Source: Mycoplana azooxidifex | GTDB taxonomy: Bacteria; Pseudomonadota; Alphaproteobacteria; Rhizobiales; Rhizobiaceae | Reading direction: 5' to 3' | Assembly: GCF_014196765.1 (NCBI RefSeq) | Contig: NZ_JACIEE010000009.1 | Coordinates: forward strand, 1-64,000 | Length of the DNA stretch: 64,000 nt | Shown: positions 17,020-26,927 of the stretch, piece by piece | How the letters are laid out: each line of letters begins with the position of its first letter | Numbering within the stretch: the first letter of the stretch is position 1 | Notes under the pieces: model-generated | Database searches by the model: none | Seen by the model: the letters and a program-made list of their open reading frames with translations, nothing else | Told to the model about the DNA's origin: nothing | Made by a program: the position numbers and the translations under genes

Positions 17020-18213
17020 ATGCTGCATGTCTCCAAACCGTTCCATCCCCATCCGGTCCTCGTGGCGATCGCGGGCGGGCTGGCGCTCGCGTCCCTGATG
17101 GGGTTCGGCCGGTTCTTCTATACGCCCGTCCTGCCGGCGATGATGGCGGACCTGCACCTTGATCCGGCGCAGAGCGGCCTGATCGCCGCTGCCAATTTCG
17201 CCGGCTATCTCGCAGGCGCCGTCCTGGCGGCCTATGGCTGGGCGGCCGGACGCGAGCGCTCGCTGGCATTGGCTGCGCTGGCGGCGAATGCGGTGCTGCT
17301 TGCGGCCATGGGCTTTGCCGGCACCATCCCCGCCTTCATCGTCATCCGTTTCCTCGCCGGGCTCGCCAGTGCGCTCGGCATGGTCTTCACCTCCGCCATC
17401 GTCCTTTCGCACGGGCTTGCGGCGGGCGATCGGCGCGTCCCCGTCATCTATTTTTCCGGCGTCGGCGCGGGGATCGCGTTGTCGTCCCTGCTCGTGCTGG
17501 GGCTTGCCTCGCTCCATCCTGCCGGAGTGCCGGGCTGGCGGCTGGACTGGTTCGTCGCGGCCGCCTTTGCCGCGCTCGCCTTTGCTGCGATCGGACCCTT
17601 CCTGCCGCGCGGCGGCAGGGGCGGCCCGGTCCGGCCCGAGCCGCAGCTTGTCTGGAGACGGCCGCTCGTGGCGCTCACGCTGAGCTACGGGCTGTTCGGC
17701 ATCGGCTACGTCGTCACCGCCACCTTCATCGTCGCGATGGCCCGCGAGGGCGGCGGTGGCCACCTGCTCGAGGGCCTCACCTGGTTCCTCACCGGCCTGA
17801 CGGCGGCGCTGTCGCTCTTTGTCTGGAAGGCGCTCGACCGACGTCTCGGCACCCTCGGGGTCTATCGTGCGGCGCTCGTGCTCGAGGCGCTCGGTGTTGC
17901 GGCGACGGTCGTGCTGCCGGCGCCGGCATCCGTTCTCGTCGGTGGCTTCCTGCTGGGGGCGACCTTCATGGTGGTCACCGCCTATGGCCTCCAGCTCGGT
18001 CGCACCATGGCGCCGGAGAGCCCGCGCCGGTCGCTTGCCATGATGACGGCGGCCTTCGGCGTCGGCCAGATCATCGGGCCGCTCGCCGCCGGCTGGCTCG
18101 CCGGCCTGTCGGGCGGCTACGGCCTGCCGAGCCTGCTTGCGGCCGCCGTGCTGGCGATCGCAGCGCTTGCAACACTTGCCGCCCGCGATCACGACTTGAT
18201 TAAATCTCGGTAA
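17020..18213 (+). CDS. MFS transporter, YbfB/YjiJ family
   Basis: A 397-aa inner-membrane protein with about 12 hydrophobic segments typical of the major facilitator superfamily. The MGFGRFFYTPVLPAMMADL stretch after the first helix is the signature of the YbfB/YjiJ branch, usually annotated as uncharacterised or sugar/aromatic efflux. Transport direction and substrate are unknown. It is a single gene with about 95 bp before it and a BacA gene 95 bp after it on the same strand. Confidence 0.88.
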   Translation: MLHVSKPFHPHPVLVAIAGGLALASLMGFGRFFYTPVLPAMMADLHLDPAQSGLIAAANFAGYLAGAVLAAYGWAAGRERSLALAALAANAVLLAAMGFAGTIPAFIVIRFLAGLASALGMVFTSAIVLSHGLAAGDRRVPVIYFSGVGAGIALSSLLVLGLASLHPAGVPGWRLDWFVAAAFAALAFAAIGPFLPRGGRGGPVRPEPQLVWRRPLVALTLSYGLFGIGYVVTATFIVAMAREGGGGHLLEGLTWFLTGLTAALSLFVWKALDRRLGTLGVYRAALVLEALGVAATVVLPAPASVLVGGFLLGATFMVVTAYGLQLGRTMAPESPRRSLAMMTAAFGVGQIIGPLAAGWLAGLSGGYGLPSLLAAAVLAIAALATLAARDHDLIKSR

Positions 18214-18308
18214 TCCACGGCCCCGGCGATTGTTGCTGTGCGGAAACTGCTTTAGTTTCCGCGCGAACCGGAGCGGAGCAACCGTTCCCGCAACGAGAGA
18301 CGATCGCC

Positions 18309-19574
18309 TTGTTTCATTCCTTCTTTCCCGAACCGAAAAAGTTCTTCCTGTCCGCCCTGATCTGGACGTTCGTGGTCGTTGCGTTCTGGTACAGTTTCGG
18401 CGAGAGCCTCGGCGCTTCGCTGGGCCTGCCGCCGTTGGCGCCTGGGCAGGAGGTGCCGATCGGCATCGGCCACTTCTTCACCACCGCCTCGATCTGGTTC
18501 TATCTGTATTTCATCGCCTCGATCGTGATCTTCTGCGGCTTCTGGCAGGTGCGTGCGACCGACCAGCCGTGGCGGCTCTGGTCCGTCTGGGGTTCGGCCT
18601 TCCTGCTGTTCACGGTCTATTTTTCCGTCGACATCAGCGTAGCGGTCAACAACTGGCGCCGCCCGACCTATGACCGGATCATCGAGGCGCTGAAGGCGCC
18701 GAATACGGTCAGCTATGACGAACTGTACGGCTACGTCCTGATCTTCTTCCAGCTCGCCACGATTTCGATCGTCACCGGCGTCCTGATCGCCTTCTTCACC
18801 AGCCACTACGTCTTCCGCTGGCGCAACGCGATGAACAACTTCTATACCTCGGTCTGGCCGAAGGTGCGCCATATCGAGGGTGCCTCGCAGCGTATCCAGG
18901 AAGATACGATGCGCTTTGCCAGCACCGTGGAAGGTCTCGGCATCCGGCTGGTCGATAGCTTCATGACGCTGATCGCCTTCCTGCCGGTATTGCACGCGCT
19001 TTCGGCCACCATCACGGAACTGCCGATCGTCGGCGCCATTCCCTATCCGCTGGTGACGGCGGCGATCTTCTGGTCGATCTTCGGAACGGTGCTGCTCGCC
19101 GTCGTCGGCGTCAAGCTGCCGGGGCTGGAGTTCCGCAACCAGCGCGTCGAGGCGGCCTACCGCAAGGAACTCGTCTATGGCGAGGACCATGCCGACCGCG
19201 CCCAGCCGCCGACGGTCGTCGAGCTGTTCGACAATGTCCGGAAGAACTATTTCCGGCTCTATTTCCACTACATGTATTTCAACGTCGCCCGCTATTTCTA
19301 CCTGCAGACCGACGTCATATTCTCGCTGTTCCTGCTGTTGCCGTCGGTCGTCGGCGCCACGATCACCTTCGGCCTGATGCAGCAGATCCAGGGCGCGTTC
19401 TCGCAGGTGACCAATTCGTTCCAGTACCTCGTCAACTCCTGGCCGACCGTCATCGAGCTGATCTCGATCTACAAGCGCCTGCGGGCCTTCGAGGCGGCGA
19501 TGGACGACAGGCCGCTGCCGTCGATCGACGAAGAGTTCATCGCCGCCGGCGGGGTCGAGGAGATGGCGCAGTAA
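18309..19574 (+). CDS. bacA: SbmA/BacA peptide transporter
   Basis: Inner-membrane proton-driven transporter of the SbmA/BacA family (421 aa; the Sinorhizobium BacA is about the same length). Seven or more transmembrane helices, the PTYDRIIEALK loop, FTSHYVFRWRNAMN, and the ENFDN-like ELFDNVRKNYFRLYFHY stretch are all typical. Family members import antimicrobial and proline-rich peptides and, in rhizobia, nodule-specific cysteine-rich peptides of the host, which makes BacA essential for bacteroid survival in some legumes; it also affects very-long-chain lipid A. Start: an AUG preceded by a GAGAG-like site would be expected, but the ORF begins after AGAGACGATCGCCTTG and is read from a TTG or ATG near 18309-18312. 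Confidence 0.93.
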   Translation: MFHSFFPEPKKFFLSALIWTFVVVAFWYSFGESLGASLGLPPLAPGQEVPIGIGHFFTTASIWFYLYFIASIVIFCGFWQVRATDQPWRLWSVWGSAFLLFTVYFSVDISVAVNNWRRPTYDRIIEALKAPNTVSYDELYGYVLIFFQLATISIVTGVLIAFFTSHYVFRWRNAMNNFYTSVWPKVRHIEGASQRIQEDTMRFASTVEGLGIRLVDSFMTLIAFLPVLHALSATITELPIVGAIPYPLVTAAIFWSIFGTVLLAVVGVKLPGLEFRNQRVEAAYRKELVYGEDHADRAQPPTVVELFDNVRKNYFRLYFHYMYFNVARYFYLQTDVIFSLFLLLPSVVGATITFGLMQQIQGAFSQVTNSFQYLVNSWPTVIELISIYKRLRAFEAAMDDRPLPSIDEEFIAAGGVEEMAQ

Positions 19575-19590
19575 GACGGTACTGGCAGCG

Positions 19591-20604
19591 TCAGAGCGTT
19601 TCGGAGGCGGCCTTGGCCGCCTTCGTCCGTTTGGCCAGGAGGTCCATCGCCTCGCGCTGGCTGACGCAGGCGACGCCGGGCCTGGGGCAGACTTCCGTGA
19701 GGAAGCGATCGAGCGCGCGCCAGTAGGCGCCACCGTTCATCTCGACGAAATGAAAGCCGAGCTGGAGCGGGATCCGGTCGCCGGAGTATTGTTTTTCGAA
19801 CGCGGCGCGGAAGGCGGAGAGCGCCCGTTCCTCGAAGGCCGCACTGCGCTTCTTGTCCTCGATCCCGAGCGAGTGGCGGACGAACAGATTGTAGTCCATG
19901 CCGATCACCGGCTTGGCGGAGGGACCCTCGGGGATCAGCGGCAGGGAAAAGTGCACGAGGCCGTCGCTCTCGGTCGGCAGTGCCGGTCCCTTGGAAACCT
20001 GGCTCGCGTCGTAGCGGAAGCCGAAATCGCGCAGCGCCGCGTTCAGGGGGGATCCGGCGGCGAGATAGGGCGCGCGGAAACCTATGATGTCCTTTTCGGC
20101 GAAATTTCGCCATTCCACCGGCTCGCGCTCGGGCACGCCGGCGTTCTGCCAGGCGTCGCGCAGCGTGTTGCGGAAGAAGTCGAACTCCTGCTTCCACTCG
20201 TCGGTGCTCCACTTCGAACCATCGAAATGGCCGCAGGCATGGCTGCCGATGTCGTGCCCCTCGGCGCGGGCCTGCCAGATGTGCTCGAGCCGGGTGATGA
20301 CGTCCTTGTTGTCCGGTGCGAAGCCGACGTTCGACCTGCCGCGCTGGTGGTGCGGGGCCTGGTAGCTCTTGCGGTTCTCCTTCGTCATCAGGAAGGTGCA
20401 GGAGAGGAAATAGGTAAAATGCGCGCCGGTGCGTTTCGCCATTTCGCGGCTCTGTGTCCACAGCCGGTTGTCGTGGGCACCGTCGAAGGAGACGACGACC
20501 AGCTGCTCGGGCGCGTTTTCCGCCAGGTCCCGCGGCGACTGCGCGAGGGCCGGAAAACTGGCAAAGGAAAGGGCAAGGACGGTCGAAAGACTTGATCGAA
20601 ACAT
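19591..20604 (-). CDS. Secreted NodB-like polysaccharide deacetylase
   Basis: Periplasmic or exported protein of 337 aa: a cleavable signal peptide (MFRSSLSTVLALSFASFPALA) precedes a carbohydrate esterase 4-type domain. VVSFDGAHDN corresponds to the metal-binding first motif, GSHACGHF to the HxxxH second motif, and FRAPYLAAG to the R-x-P third motif. The usual second Asp of TFDDG is changed to Gly-Ala, so activity may be altered. The ATG at 20604 is preferred because it opens the signal peptide; an in-frame TTG lies seven codons upstream. Convergent with bacA, whose stop is 16 bp away. Substrate unknown. Confidence 0.82.
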   Translation of the reverse strand: MFRSSLSTVLALSFASFPALAQSPRDLAENAPEQLVVVSFDGAHDNRLWTQSREMAKRTGAHFTYFLSCTFLMTKENRKSYQAPHHQRGRSNVGFAPDNKDVITRLEHIWQARAEGHDIGSHACGHFDGSKWSTDEWKQEFDFFRNTLRDAWQNAGVPEREPVEWRNFAEKDIIGFRAPYLAAGSPLNAALRDFGFRYDASQVSKGPALPTESDGLVHFSLPLIPEGPSAKPVIGMDYNLFVRHSLGIEDKKRSAAFEERALSAFRAAFEKQYSGDRIPLQLGFHFVEMNGGAYWRALDRFLTEVCPRPGVACVSQREAMDLLAKRTKAAKAASETL

Positions 20605-20744
20605 GGGCACCGCGACAATTTGCAACGGGCCTTCATCGGTTGTGAATGCGGCGAAGCCATGATCGCACTGGAATTTGGCCGAAGGCGGCGTTATCCCAGC
20701 GTGACGGTCTCAGATCGCATTTCCATGACGAAAGGCGGAATTCC

Positions 20745-21329
20745 ATGACTTTACTCGTTGCGGGCATCGTACTCTTCATCGCCACGCATCTCGTTCGCCC
20801 GTTTGCGCCGGGCCTTCGTGCCGCCGCAATCGACCGCCTCGGCAAGCCGGCCTTCATGGCGATCCATGGCATCGTTTCGCTCCTGAGCGCGGCGATGATG
20901 GTCTATGGCTTCGCCGACGCGCGCCAGAACGCCGGGACCATGCTCTACCATCCGCCGGCATTCACGGCGCACATCGCGCTGACGCTGATGCTGATCGCCT
21001 CGATCTGTCTGGTCGCAGGCTTCCTGCCGGCGGGATACATCCGCACGAAGCTGAAATTCCCGCTGCTGGTGGCCATCAAGATCTGGGCGCTCGCGCACCT
21101 GCTCGCCAACGGCGAGAGCTATTCGGTGGTGCTGTTCCTGGCGATCCTCGCCTGGGCGGTCGTCCTTCGCATCTCGCTGAAGAAGCGGATCGCATCCGGG
21201 CAGACGAAGCTGCCGGTCTTCGTTTCCGCTCGCTATGACGTGATCGCCATCGTTGTCGGCGTGGCGCTCTACGCGGCAATCGTGCTGAAACTGCACGAAC
21301 TCCTGATCGGCGTCGCGCCGTTGGCCTGA
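20745..21329 (+). CDS. NnrU-family membrane protein
   Basis: A 194-aa integral membrane protein with five or six hydrophobic helices and the NnrU hallmarks: THLVRPFAP near the start, LGKPAFMAIHGIVSL and the ALAHLLANGE motif. NnrU was named for linkage to denitrification genes, but its function is not established and homologues occur widely. No denitrification genes are nearby. The ATG at 20745 follows a GGCGGA ribosome binding site; open codons upstream are not hydrophobic and are not used. Confidence 0.85.
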   Translation: MTLLVAGIVLFIATHLVRPFAPGLRAAAIDRLGKPAFMAIHGIVSLLSAAMMVYGFADARQNAGTMLYHPPAFTAHIALTLMLIASICLVAGFLPAGYIRTKLKFPLLVAIKIWALAHLLANGESYSVVLFLAILAWAVVLRISLKKRIASGQTKLPVFVSARYDVIAIVVGVALYAAIVLKLHELLIGVAPLA

Positions 21330-21448
21330 CCGGTTTTTTCGCTTTGGATCGGCGAGGGCGGCGCGAAATCGCGCTGCCCCCTTACAACGCGCCAAAAATC
21401 GGGTAGAAGCGCGAAAAACAAATTCACGAGTGAAAGCCGGAACCGATA

Positions 21449-22120
21449 ATGGCAAACCAGGACGACAGCTTTATCCGCGAAGTCAACGAGGAGCTTCGCT
21501 CCGACCAGGTGCGCGCCTTCTGGCGGCGCTTCGGCCGGGTTCTCATCGCTGTCGCGGTTCTCTTCGTCCTCGGCACGATCGGCAAGGTCGGCTACGAATA
21601 CTGGCGCGAGCGCGAGGCATCGGCTGCCGGCGACAAGTTCCTCTCCGCGCTGACGCAGATCCGCGAGGGCGACAAGGACGAGGGCCAGAAGCAACTGGCT
21701 GCGCTCGAGCAGGAAGGCTTCGGCGCCTATCCGGTATTGGCTCGCATGCGCTCCGCCTCGCTCCTGGCGGAGGGCGGCGATGCCGCCGGCGCGGTCACGG
21801 CGTTCTCCGCGATCGCCAATGACGGTTCGGTGCCGCAGGCCATCCGCGATGCCGCCCGCCTGCGCGCTGCCTATCTGCTGGTCGACACGGGCACCTACGA
21901 GCAGGTCGCAGCCGAGGCCGAGCAATTGACGAACGCGTCGAGCCCGATGCGCCATTCGGCGCGCGAGGTGCTGGGTCTTTCGGCCTACAAGGCCGGCGAC
22001 TTCGCCCGCGCCAAGGAATGGCTCGAGCAGGTCGTCAACGATGCCGAGGCGCCGCGCAACCTCTCCAACCGTGCCCAGATGCTGCTCGACCTGATCGCCG
22101 CCAGCGGCAAGGCCTCCTGA
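21449..22120 (+). CDS. YfgM-like TPR membrane protein
   Basis: A 223-aa protein with one N-terminal transmembrane helix (residues about 30-47), then a periplasmic domain of tetratricopeptide-like repeats (for example [18 protein letters not shown]-type helices and [21 protein letters not shown]). It resembles YfgM/DUF2133, an ancillary subunit of the SecYEG translocon and of periplasmic chaperone networks in Escherichia coli. The neighbourhood agrees: der follows 41 bp downstream, as in the E. coli yfgM-bamB-der order, though bamB is missing here. Confidence 0.83.
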   Translation: MANQDDSFIREVNEELRSDQVRAFWRRFGRVLIAVAVLFVLGTIGKVGYEYWREREASAAGDKFLSALTQIREGDKDEGQKQLAALEQEGFGAYPVLARMRSASLLAEGGDAAGAVTAFSAIANDGSVPQAIRDAARLRAAYLLVDTGTYEQVAAEAEQLTNASSPMRHSAREVLGLSAYKAGDFARAKEWLEQVVNDAEAPRNLSNRAQMLLDLIAASGKAS

Positions 22121-22161
22121 CGCCGCGCCTTCGCGCGGCTCAAACCGGAACGGAACGTCCC

Positions 22162-23592
22162 ATGAGCTTCACCGTCGCCATCGTCGGGCGCCCCAATGTC
22201 GGCAAGTCCACGCTGTTCAACCGGCTGGTGGGCAAGAAGCTCGCGCTCGTCGACGACACGCCGGGCGTGACCCGCGACCGCCGACCGGGCGAGGCGAAGC
22301 TGGTGGACCTGCGCTTCCGCGTCGTCGATACCGCCGGTCTCGAGGAGGCCGCCCCCGAGACGCTGCAGGGCCGCATGCGCGCGCAGACCGAAGCGGCAAT
22401 CGACGAGGCTGACCTGTCGCTCTTCGTCGTCGACGCCAAGTTTGGCCTGACGCCGGTGGACCAGGCGCTGGCCGAGATGCTGCGCCGCCACGGCAAGCCG
22501 GTGGTTCTCGTCGCCAACAAGTCCGAGGCACGCGATTCCGACGCCGGCTTCTACGATGCCTTCACGCTCGGTCTCGGCGATCCGACGCCGATTTCGGCCG
22601 AGCACGGCCAGGGCATGATCGACCTGCGCGACGCCATTGTCGCCGCGCTCGGCGAGGAGCGCGCCTTCCCGCCGAAGGAGGACGAAGCCGTTACCAACGT
22701 GGACGTGCCGCAGGCCGCACCCGACGCCGAGGGCGAGGCGGAAGAGGAAGAGCCGGCCTATGACGAGACCAAGCCGCTGCGGGTGGCGATCATCGGCCGA
22801 CCCAACGCCGGCAAGTCGACGCTGATCAACCGCTTCCTCGGCGAGGACCGGCTCCTGACCGGCCCGGAGGCCGGTATCACGCGCGACAGCATCTCGGTGG
22901 ATTGGGAATGGCGCGGCCGCACCATCAAGATGTTCGACACCGCCGGCATGCGCCGCAAGGCGAGGGTGCAGGAGAAGCTGGAGAAGCTTTCGGTCGCCGA
23001 CGGCCTGCGCGCGATCCGCTTCGCCGAGACGGTCGTCATCGTCTTCGACGCGACCATCCCGTTCGAGAAGCAGGACCTGCAACTCGTCGACCTCGTCCTG
23101 CGCGAAGGCAGGGCGGCGGTGCTCGCCTTCAACAAATGGGACCTGATCGAGGATCAGCAGGCGGTGCTGGCCGAACTGCGCGAGAAGACCGAGCGGCTGC
23201 TGCCGCAGGCGCGCGGCATCCGCGCCGTGCCGATCTCCGGCCAGACCGGCCGCGGACTCGACAAGCTGATGCAGTCGATCATCGATACCGACCGCGTCTG
23301 GAACCGCCGCGTCTCGACCGCCAAGCTGAACCGCTGGCTGGAGGCACAGCAGATCCAGCATCCGCCTCCGGCCGTCTCCGGTCGAAGGCTGAAGCTGAAG
23401 TACATGACCCAGGTGAAGGCCCGTCCGCCGGGCTTCATGATCTCGTGCACGCGCCCGGAGGCGCTGCCGGAGTCCTACGTCCGCTACCTGACGAACGGCC
23501 TGCGCAACGACTTCGACCTGCCGGGCGTACCGATCCGCATCCACTTCAAGGCGTCGGAAAACCCGTTCGAGCCGAAGAAGAAGCGGCGCTGA
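22162..23592 (+). CDS. der: Ribosome-biogenesis GTPase Der (EngA)
   Basis: Essential GTPase (476 aa) with two tandem G domains and a C-terminal KH-like domain, acting in 50S subunit maturation. P-loops are at residues 9-17 (GRPNVGKST) and 212-220 (GRPNAGKST), with DTAG motifs in each and NKSE/NKWD base-recognition motifs. The acidic linker between domains (about 171-200, rich in Glu and Ala) is longer than in enterobacterial Der, normal for alphaproteobacteria. The ATG at 22162 matches the conserved SFTVAIVG start. It is probably cotranscribed with the TPR gene. Confidence 0.97.
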   Translation: MSFTVAIVGRPNVGKSTLFNRLVGKKLALVDDTPGVTRDRRPGEAKLVDLRFRVVDTAGLEEAAPETLQGRMRAQTEAAIDEADLSLFVVDAKFGLTPVDQALAEMLRRHGKPVVLVANKSEARDSDAGFYDAFTLGLGDPTPISAEHGQGMIDLRDAIVAALGEERAFPPKEDEAVTNVDVPQAAPDAEGEAEEEEPAYDETKPLRVAIIGRPNAGKSTLINRFLGEDRLLTGPEAGITRDSISVDWEWRGRTIKMFDTAGMRRKARVQEKLEKLSVADGLRAIRFAETVVIVFDATIPFEKQDLQLVDLVLREGRAAVLAFNKWDLIEDQQAVLAELREKTERLLPQARGIRAVPISGQTGRGLDKLMQSIIDTDRVWNRRVSTAKLNRWLEAQQIQHPPPAVSGRRLKLKYMTQVKARPPGFMISCTRPEALPESYVRYLTNGLRNDFDLPGVPIRIHFKASENPFEPKKKRR

Positions 23593-23840
23593 GGCTGCTG
23601 GGCGTGCAGCACACGGACTAGAGCGACCCAACGCGGGGAGATGGTGCTAGCGTGCTCGCTGCACCATCGGTGGTCGTGGATTGTTACTCCGTATGGCTTC
23701 GCTCAAGTGGAACGGTCTGACCTGACTTGTAATCGGCTTCCTTTGCCGGCGCTTTTGCAGGAAATGGGAGATCGTTAAGGTTGCTCTCTTGAGATGTTTC
23801 TACTATCGCTGCCGCGTCCGTATTGACCGGGAGAGTTACG

Positions 23841-24620
23841 GTGCCTAGGGCTGCAGTTCTTGCCGTACTGGTTTTCCTCGCATCATTCCTTCAGGCGTTT
23901 TCCAGTTCGCGAACCCCCAATTTCACGGAGGCAGGCTCGCAAGAGCTTGGCTTGGCTGATTTAATGCCTAGTTCGCTTTTTGCCTTTGGTATGTCCGTTG
24001 GCGAGCTCGAGAAGGTGATCCAATCGCGCTATCCTACGTGGGCTCGTTCGGAGCGCAAACGCGCCACAAATAATCGAAATGATCCTTCTCTGTCCGCGAA
24101 AGCGAAAACTCCATATTTGCAAACGCTTTCCATATCGCATGAGAGTAGTGCGCAGGGTATCCGCCAAAGCTATTCCTTTGCATTGACGTCACCTCTCAGC
24201 GGAAACCGTGTCTACTCAATCGTATACAAAGTTGAAGCACTCGACGGCGTGCGCGGTTTGGTTCCAGTCAATACTTGGGCTGCAGGCTTGTTTTCCAGGT
24301 GGGGAGAGAAGCATGGTGGAGCGCGATCGGAGACACGAGCGAGAGCAACGTATTTTTTTGATCTAGACCATGAATTGATAAAGGAAGGCGGGAAAATATG
24401 CGACCAGATCTATCCGTCATTCCACAGATTGGACGAAAAGACGATTGATGAGGTGAACAAGTTGGCTGATTTAGTAGTTTCAACTGGTTGCGCCTATGCC
24501 AAAGACAATATCGTCTCTCTTGTTGACGCACTTCTGATATCGAGTTCAATTTTCTATAGTGTCGATTTTGCGAGCCAGGCAGCCGATGTACAAAGACGGG
24601 TTGTCTTTGGAGAAGACTGA
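23841..24620 (+). CDS. Orphan exported protein, atypical composition
   Basis: I do not recognise this 259-aa protein. It begins with a hydrophobic segment (about residues 5-25, AAVLAVLVFLASFLQAF) that looks like a signal peptide or anchor; the rest is mixed and hydrophilic with only two cysteines, and no catalytic motif is seen. Start: GTG at 23841 with a GGGAGAG ribosome binding site nine bases upstream; an in-frame TTG at 23823 is the alternative. The gene and its flanks (about 23.6-24.66 kb) are clearly richer in A and T than neighbouring genes and use AAT, TTA and ATA codons avoided elsewhere, suggesting recent acquisition. Confidence 0.6.
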   Translation: MPRAAVLAVLVFLASFLQAFSSSRTPNFTEAGSQELGLADLMPSSLFAFGMSVGELEKVIQSRYPTWARSERKRATNNRNDPSLSAKAKTPYLQTLSISHESSAQGIRQSYSFALTSPLSGNRVYSIVYKVEALDGVRGLVPVNTWAAGLFSRWGEKHGGARSETRARATYFFDLDHELIKEGGKICDQIYPSFHRLDEKTIDEVNKLADLVVSTGCAYAKDNIVSLVDALLISSSIFYSVDFASQAADVQRRVVFGED

Positions 24621-24658
24621 TTTAGTTACTAAGACATTTCAATGAGTCGCATTCAAGG

Positions 24659-25570
24659 TCAGCTAGGCAGCTTCTCCCGCGCCACCAGCGCTCCATGATG
24701 CTGGATGACGGCAGCGGCGATGTCGGCGGCGAAGCGGGCGGCTTCGGGAGCGTCGCCGGTGACGATGTAGCGGGCGAGGAAACTGCCGTTGAAGCTGTCG
24801 CCGGCACTCGTGGTATCTACGATGGCATCTACGCGCGCTGAGGGGACGTGCGTGGTCGCGCCGCCAAAGGCGAGGGTGGCGCCGTCCGCGCCGTCCTTGA
24901 CGACGATATCGGCGACGCCGAGCGCGCGGTAGCGGGCGATCGTCGCTGCGACCGAGGCGTCGCCGAAATGGGTGGCCTCGTCGTCGAAGCTCGGCATCAC
25001 CAGCGAGGCGGCCCGCGCACCTTCGCTGATCGTCTCGCGCATGCGCTCGGGGCTGTCCCAAAGGCGGGCGCGGATATTGGGGTCGAGGGCCACGAGCTTG
25101 CCGGCGGCCCTGGCGCGGCGGAGTTCCGCCAGGAGCGTATCGACATCCTCGGGCGAGAGGATCGCCAGCGTGATCCCCGAGAAGACGACGATGTCCGATG
25201 CCTCGATCGCCTCGCGCAGCCGATCGGCGTCGCGCGCGAGCAGCTTTGCCGCGGAGGCCGAACGCCAGTAGGAGAAGCTGCGTTCGCCGTCGTTCAGGTG
25301 GATCATGTAGAGGCCCGGCGAACGGCCCTCGATGCGCGCGATGCGGCCGATGCCGACGCCCTTGCTCTCGATGAAGGCCAGCATCTCGTCTGAGATCTTG
25401 TCACGGCCGACGGCGGTGAAATAATCGACCGACCAGTCGGCGGGCAGGTACAGGCGGGCATAGTAGGCGGTGTTGAAGGTGTCGCCGGCGAAGCTCTTGC
25501 GCATCAGGCCGCCATCCGCCTGCATCAGTTCCACCATGCATTCGCCTATCGCGAGCAGCTTGCCTGCCAT
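24659..25570 (-). CDS. kdgK: PfkB-family sugar kinase, 2-keto-3-deoxygluconate kinase-like
   Basis: A 303-aa ribokinase-like enzyme. The N-terminal AIGECMVEL, the FAGDTFNTAYY motif that distinguishes KDG kinases from other PfkB members, and the C-terminal DTTSAGDSFNGSFLA signature with the catalytic Asp are all present. The predicted reaction phosphorylates 2-keto-3-deoxygluconate with ATP for the Entner-Doudoroff branch. The ATG at 25570 opens the family core. It lies 13 bp behind an Ldh-family dehydrogenase gene and is likely in an operon with it. Symbol assigned on motif similarity; other sugar acids remain possible. Confidence 0.8.
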   Translation of the reverse strand: MAGKLLAIGECMVELMQADGGLMRKSFAGDTFNTAYYARLYLPADWSVDYFTAVGRDKISDEMLAFIESKGVGIGRIARIEGRSPGLYMIHLNDGERSFSYWRSASAAKLLARDADRLREAIEASDIVVFSGITLAILSPEDVDTLLAELRRARAAGKLVALDPNIRARLWDSPERMRETISEGARAASLVMPSFDDEATHFGDASVAATIARYRALGVADIVVKDGADGATLAFGGATTHVPSARVDAIVDTTSAGDSFNGSFLARYIVTGDAPEAARFAADIAAAVIQHHGALVAREKLPS

Positions 25571-25583
25571 GAAATTCGCCTCC

Positions 25584-26591
25584 CTATCTGCGTCGGAAGG
25601 AGGAGATACTGTCAAACAGGGCAAGGGGCAAGGTGACGCCGCTGCCGCCGGTCCGCCGGCGGGCGCGGGCGCGCGCCTCGCCGGGGATGTGGACGCCATA
25701 GTCCGCCGAAAGCCGCTCCAGCTGCCGGGCGAGCCGGGTTTCGAAATCGCGGGCCAGGAACTGGGGCGCGATCGCGAGGATGAAGAGACCGGCGCCCGGC
25801 GTCTCGTCGCCCGACTGGAAGTCGGGTGCGTCGAGCGACCAGTTGGCGCCCGTCAGCCCCGCCGCCAGCACCTCGACCATCAGCGCGATATTGGCGCCGC
25901 GCGCGCCGCCGAAGGCGAGAAGCGCGCCCTTGATCGCCGCGTTCGGGTCGGTGGTCGGCCGGCCCTCGGCGTCGAGCGCCCAGCCCTCCGGAATGGTCCC
26001 ACCGCGTTCGGCCGCTTCCCGGACCTTGACGAAGGCCGTGGCACTCGATGCCTGGTCGATGACGAGAGGCGGGCCGTTTGCGCGCGGTGCGGCAAAGGCG
26101 AGCGGGTTGGTGCAGTAGACCGGCTTCGTGCCGCCGGCGCCTGCGATCAGGGCCGGGCCGTTGGTGGCGGCGAACGCGACGAGGCCTTCCGCTGCGAGGC
26201 GGGCGACATACCAGCCGAGCTCGCCGGTGGTGAAGCTGTTGTGCGAGGCGTAGACCGTCAGGCCGAAGATGCGGGTCTTCGACACCAGCTCCTCGAAGGC
26301 GGTGTCGAAGCCGAGCTGGGCGATCCCGCCACGGCAGTCGCATCGCGTCAGCGCAGGAACCGGCGAGGTGAGCAAGGGTTCGGCGCGGCCGTCGATGCGG
26401 CCGCAGTCGAGCGCATCGAGATAGTCGGGCAGGTGCGCCAGTCCGAGTGCGGGCTTGCCGGCCGCTTCGGCGGCGACGATCGCCCTTGCCAACGAGCGCG
26501 CGAGTGCTTCGCTGGCGCCAGCCCGCACCAGCGCAGCGGCGGCAAGCGTCGAGATCTCGGCAAGCGTCAGGGAGATGGTGCGATCAGCCAT
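25584..26591 (-). CDS. Ldh-family NAD(P)-dependent oxidoreductase
   Basis: A 335-aa malate/L-lactate dehydrogenase-superfamily enzyme (the non-Rossmann type that includes ureidoglycolate, delta1-piperideine-2-carboxylate and sugar-acid dehydrogenases). Visible family features are the helical N-terminus, HNSFTTGELGWYVARLA containing the active-site His, the TNPLAFAAPRANG segment and IDQASSATAFVKV. The ATG at 26591 precedes the first helix. It is coupled to the KDG kinase-like gene downstream, which favours a sugar-acid substrate, but a purine-linked ureidoglycolate role cannot be excluded given the rest of the window. Confidence 0.78.
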   Translation of the reverse strand: MADRTISLTLAEISTLAAAALVRAGASEALARSLARAIVAAEAAGKPALGLAHLPDYLDALDCGRIDGRAEPLLTSPVPALTRCDCRGGIAQLGFDTAFEELVSKTRIFGLTVYASHNSFTTGELGWYVARLAAEGLVAFAATNGPALIAGAGGTKPVYCTNPLAFAAPRANGPPLVIDQASSATAFVKVREAAERGGTIPEGWALDAEGRPTTDPNAAIKGALLAFGGARGANIALMVEVLAAGLTGANWSLDAPDFQSGDETPGAGLFILAIAPQFLARDFETRLARQLERLSADYGVHIPGEARARARRRTGGSGVTLPLALFDSISSFRRR

Positions 26592-26927
26592 GCGGTCGCC
26601 TCCGGGAATGGGACAGGCGTTTCGCGCCCGGGCGGCGGCCGGCGGGACGCGGAACCTGGCGGCAGGTGTCGTTCGGCACAAGTCTTGCCGGATGGTGGCC
26701 ATGGTGGCGGCGCAAAGGCGGCTCCGTCGGTCTGCTCCAGGCCCAGTTGCGCGCCATCATCAAGCCCTGCGCCGCCGGCGTCAACCGCAGGAGGCATAAA
26801 GGCGCGGACGTCGGCAGGCCGCAACGGCATCGATCAGGCGCGTCCGTTTGGCTGTTTACGCGTCCCACCGTCCCCGCTACACAGTCAGGATACAGTCAGG
26901 GCGCGCATCATTTCCGGGGAGTTTTCC
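26592..26927. other. Divergent promoter region
   Basis: This 336-bp gap separates two divergently transcribed carbohydrate genes. No convincing gene is present. A direct repeat ACAGTCAGG occurs at 26881-26889 and 26892-26900, a spacing of one helical turn and about 30 bp upstream of the alpha-glucosidase start, so it may be a regulator site. No terminator-like hairpin is seen. Confidence 0.4.
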
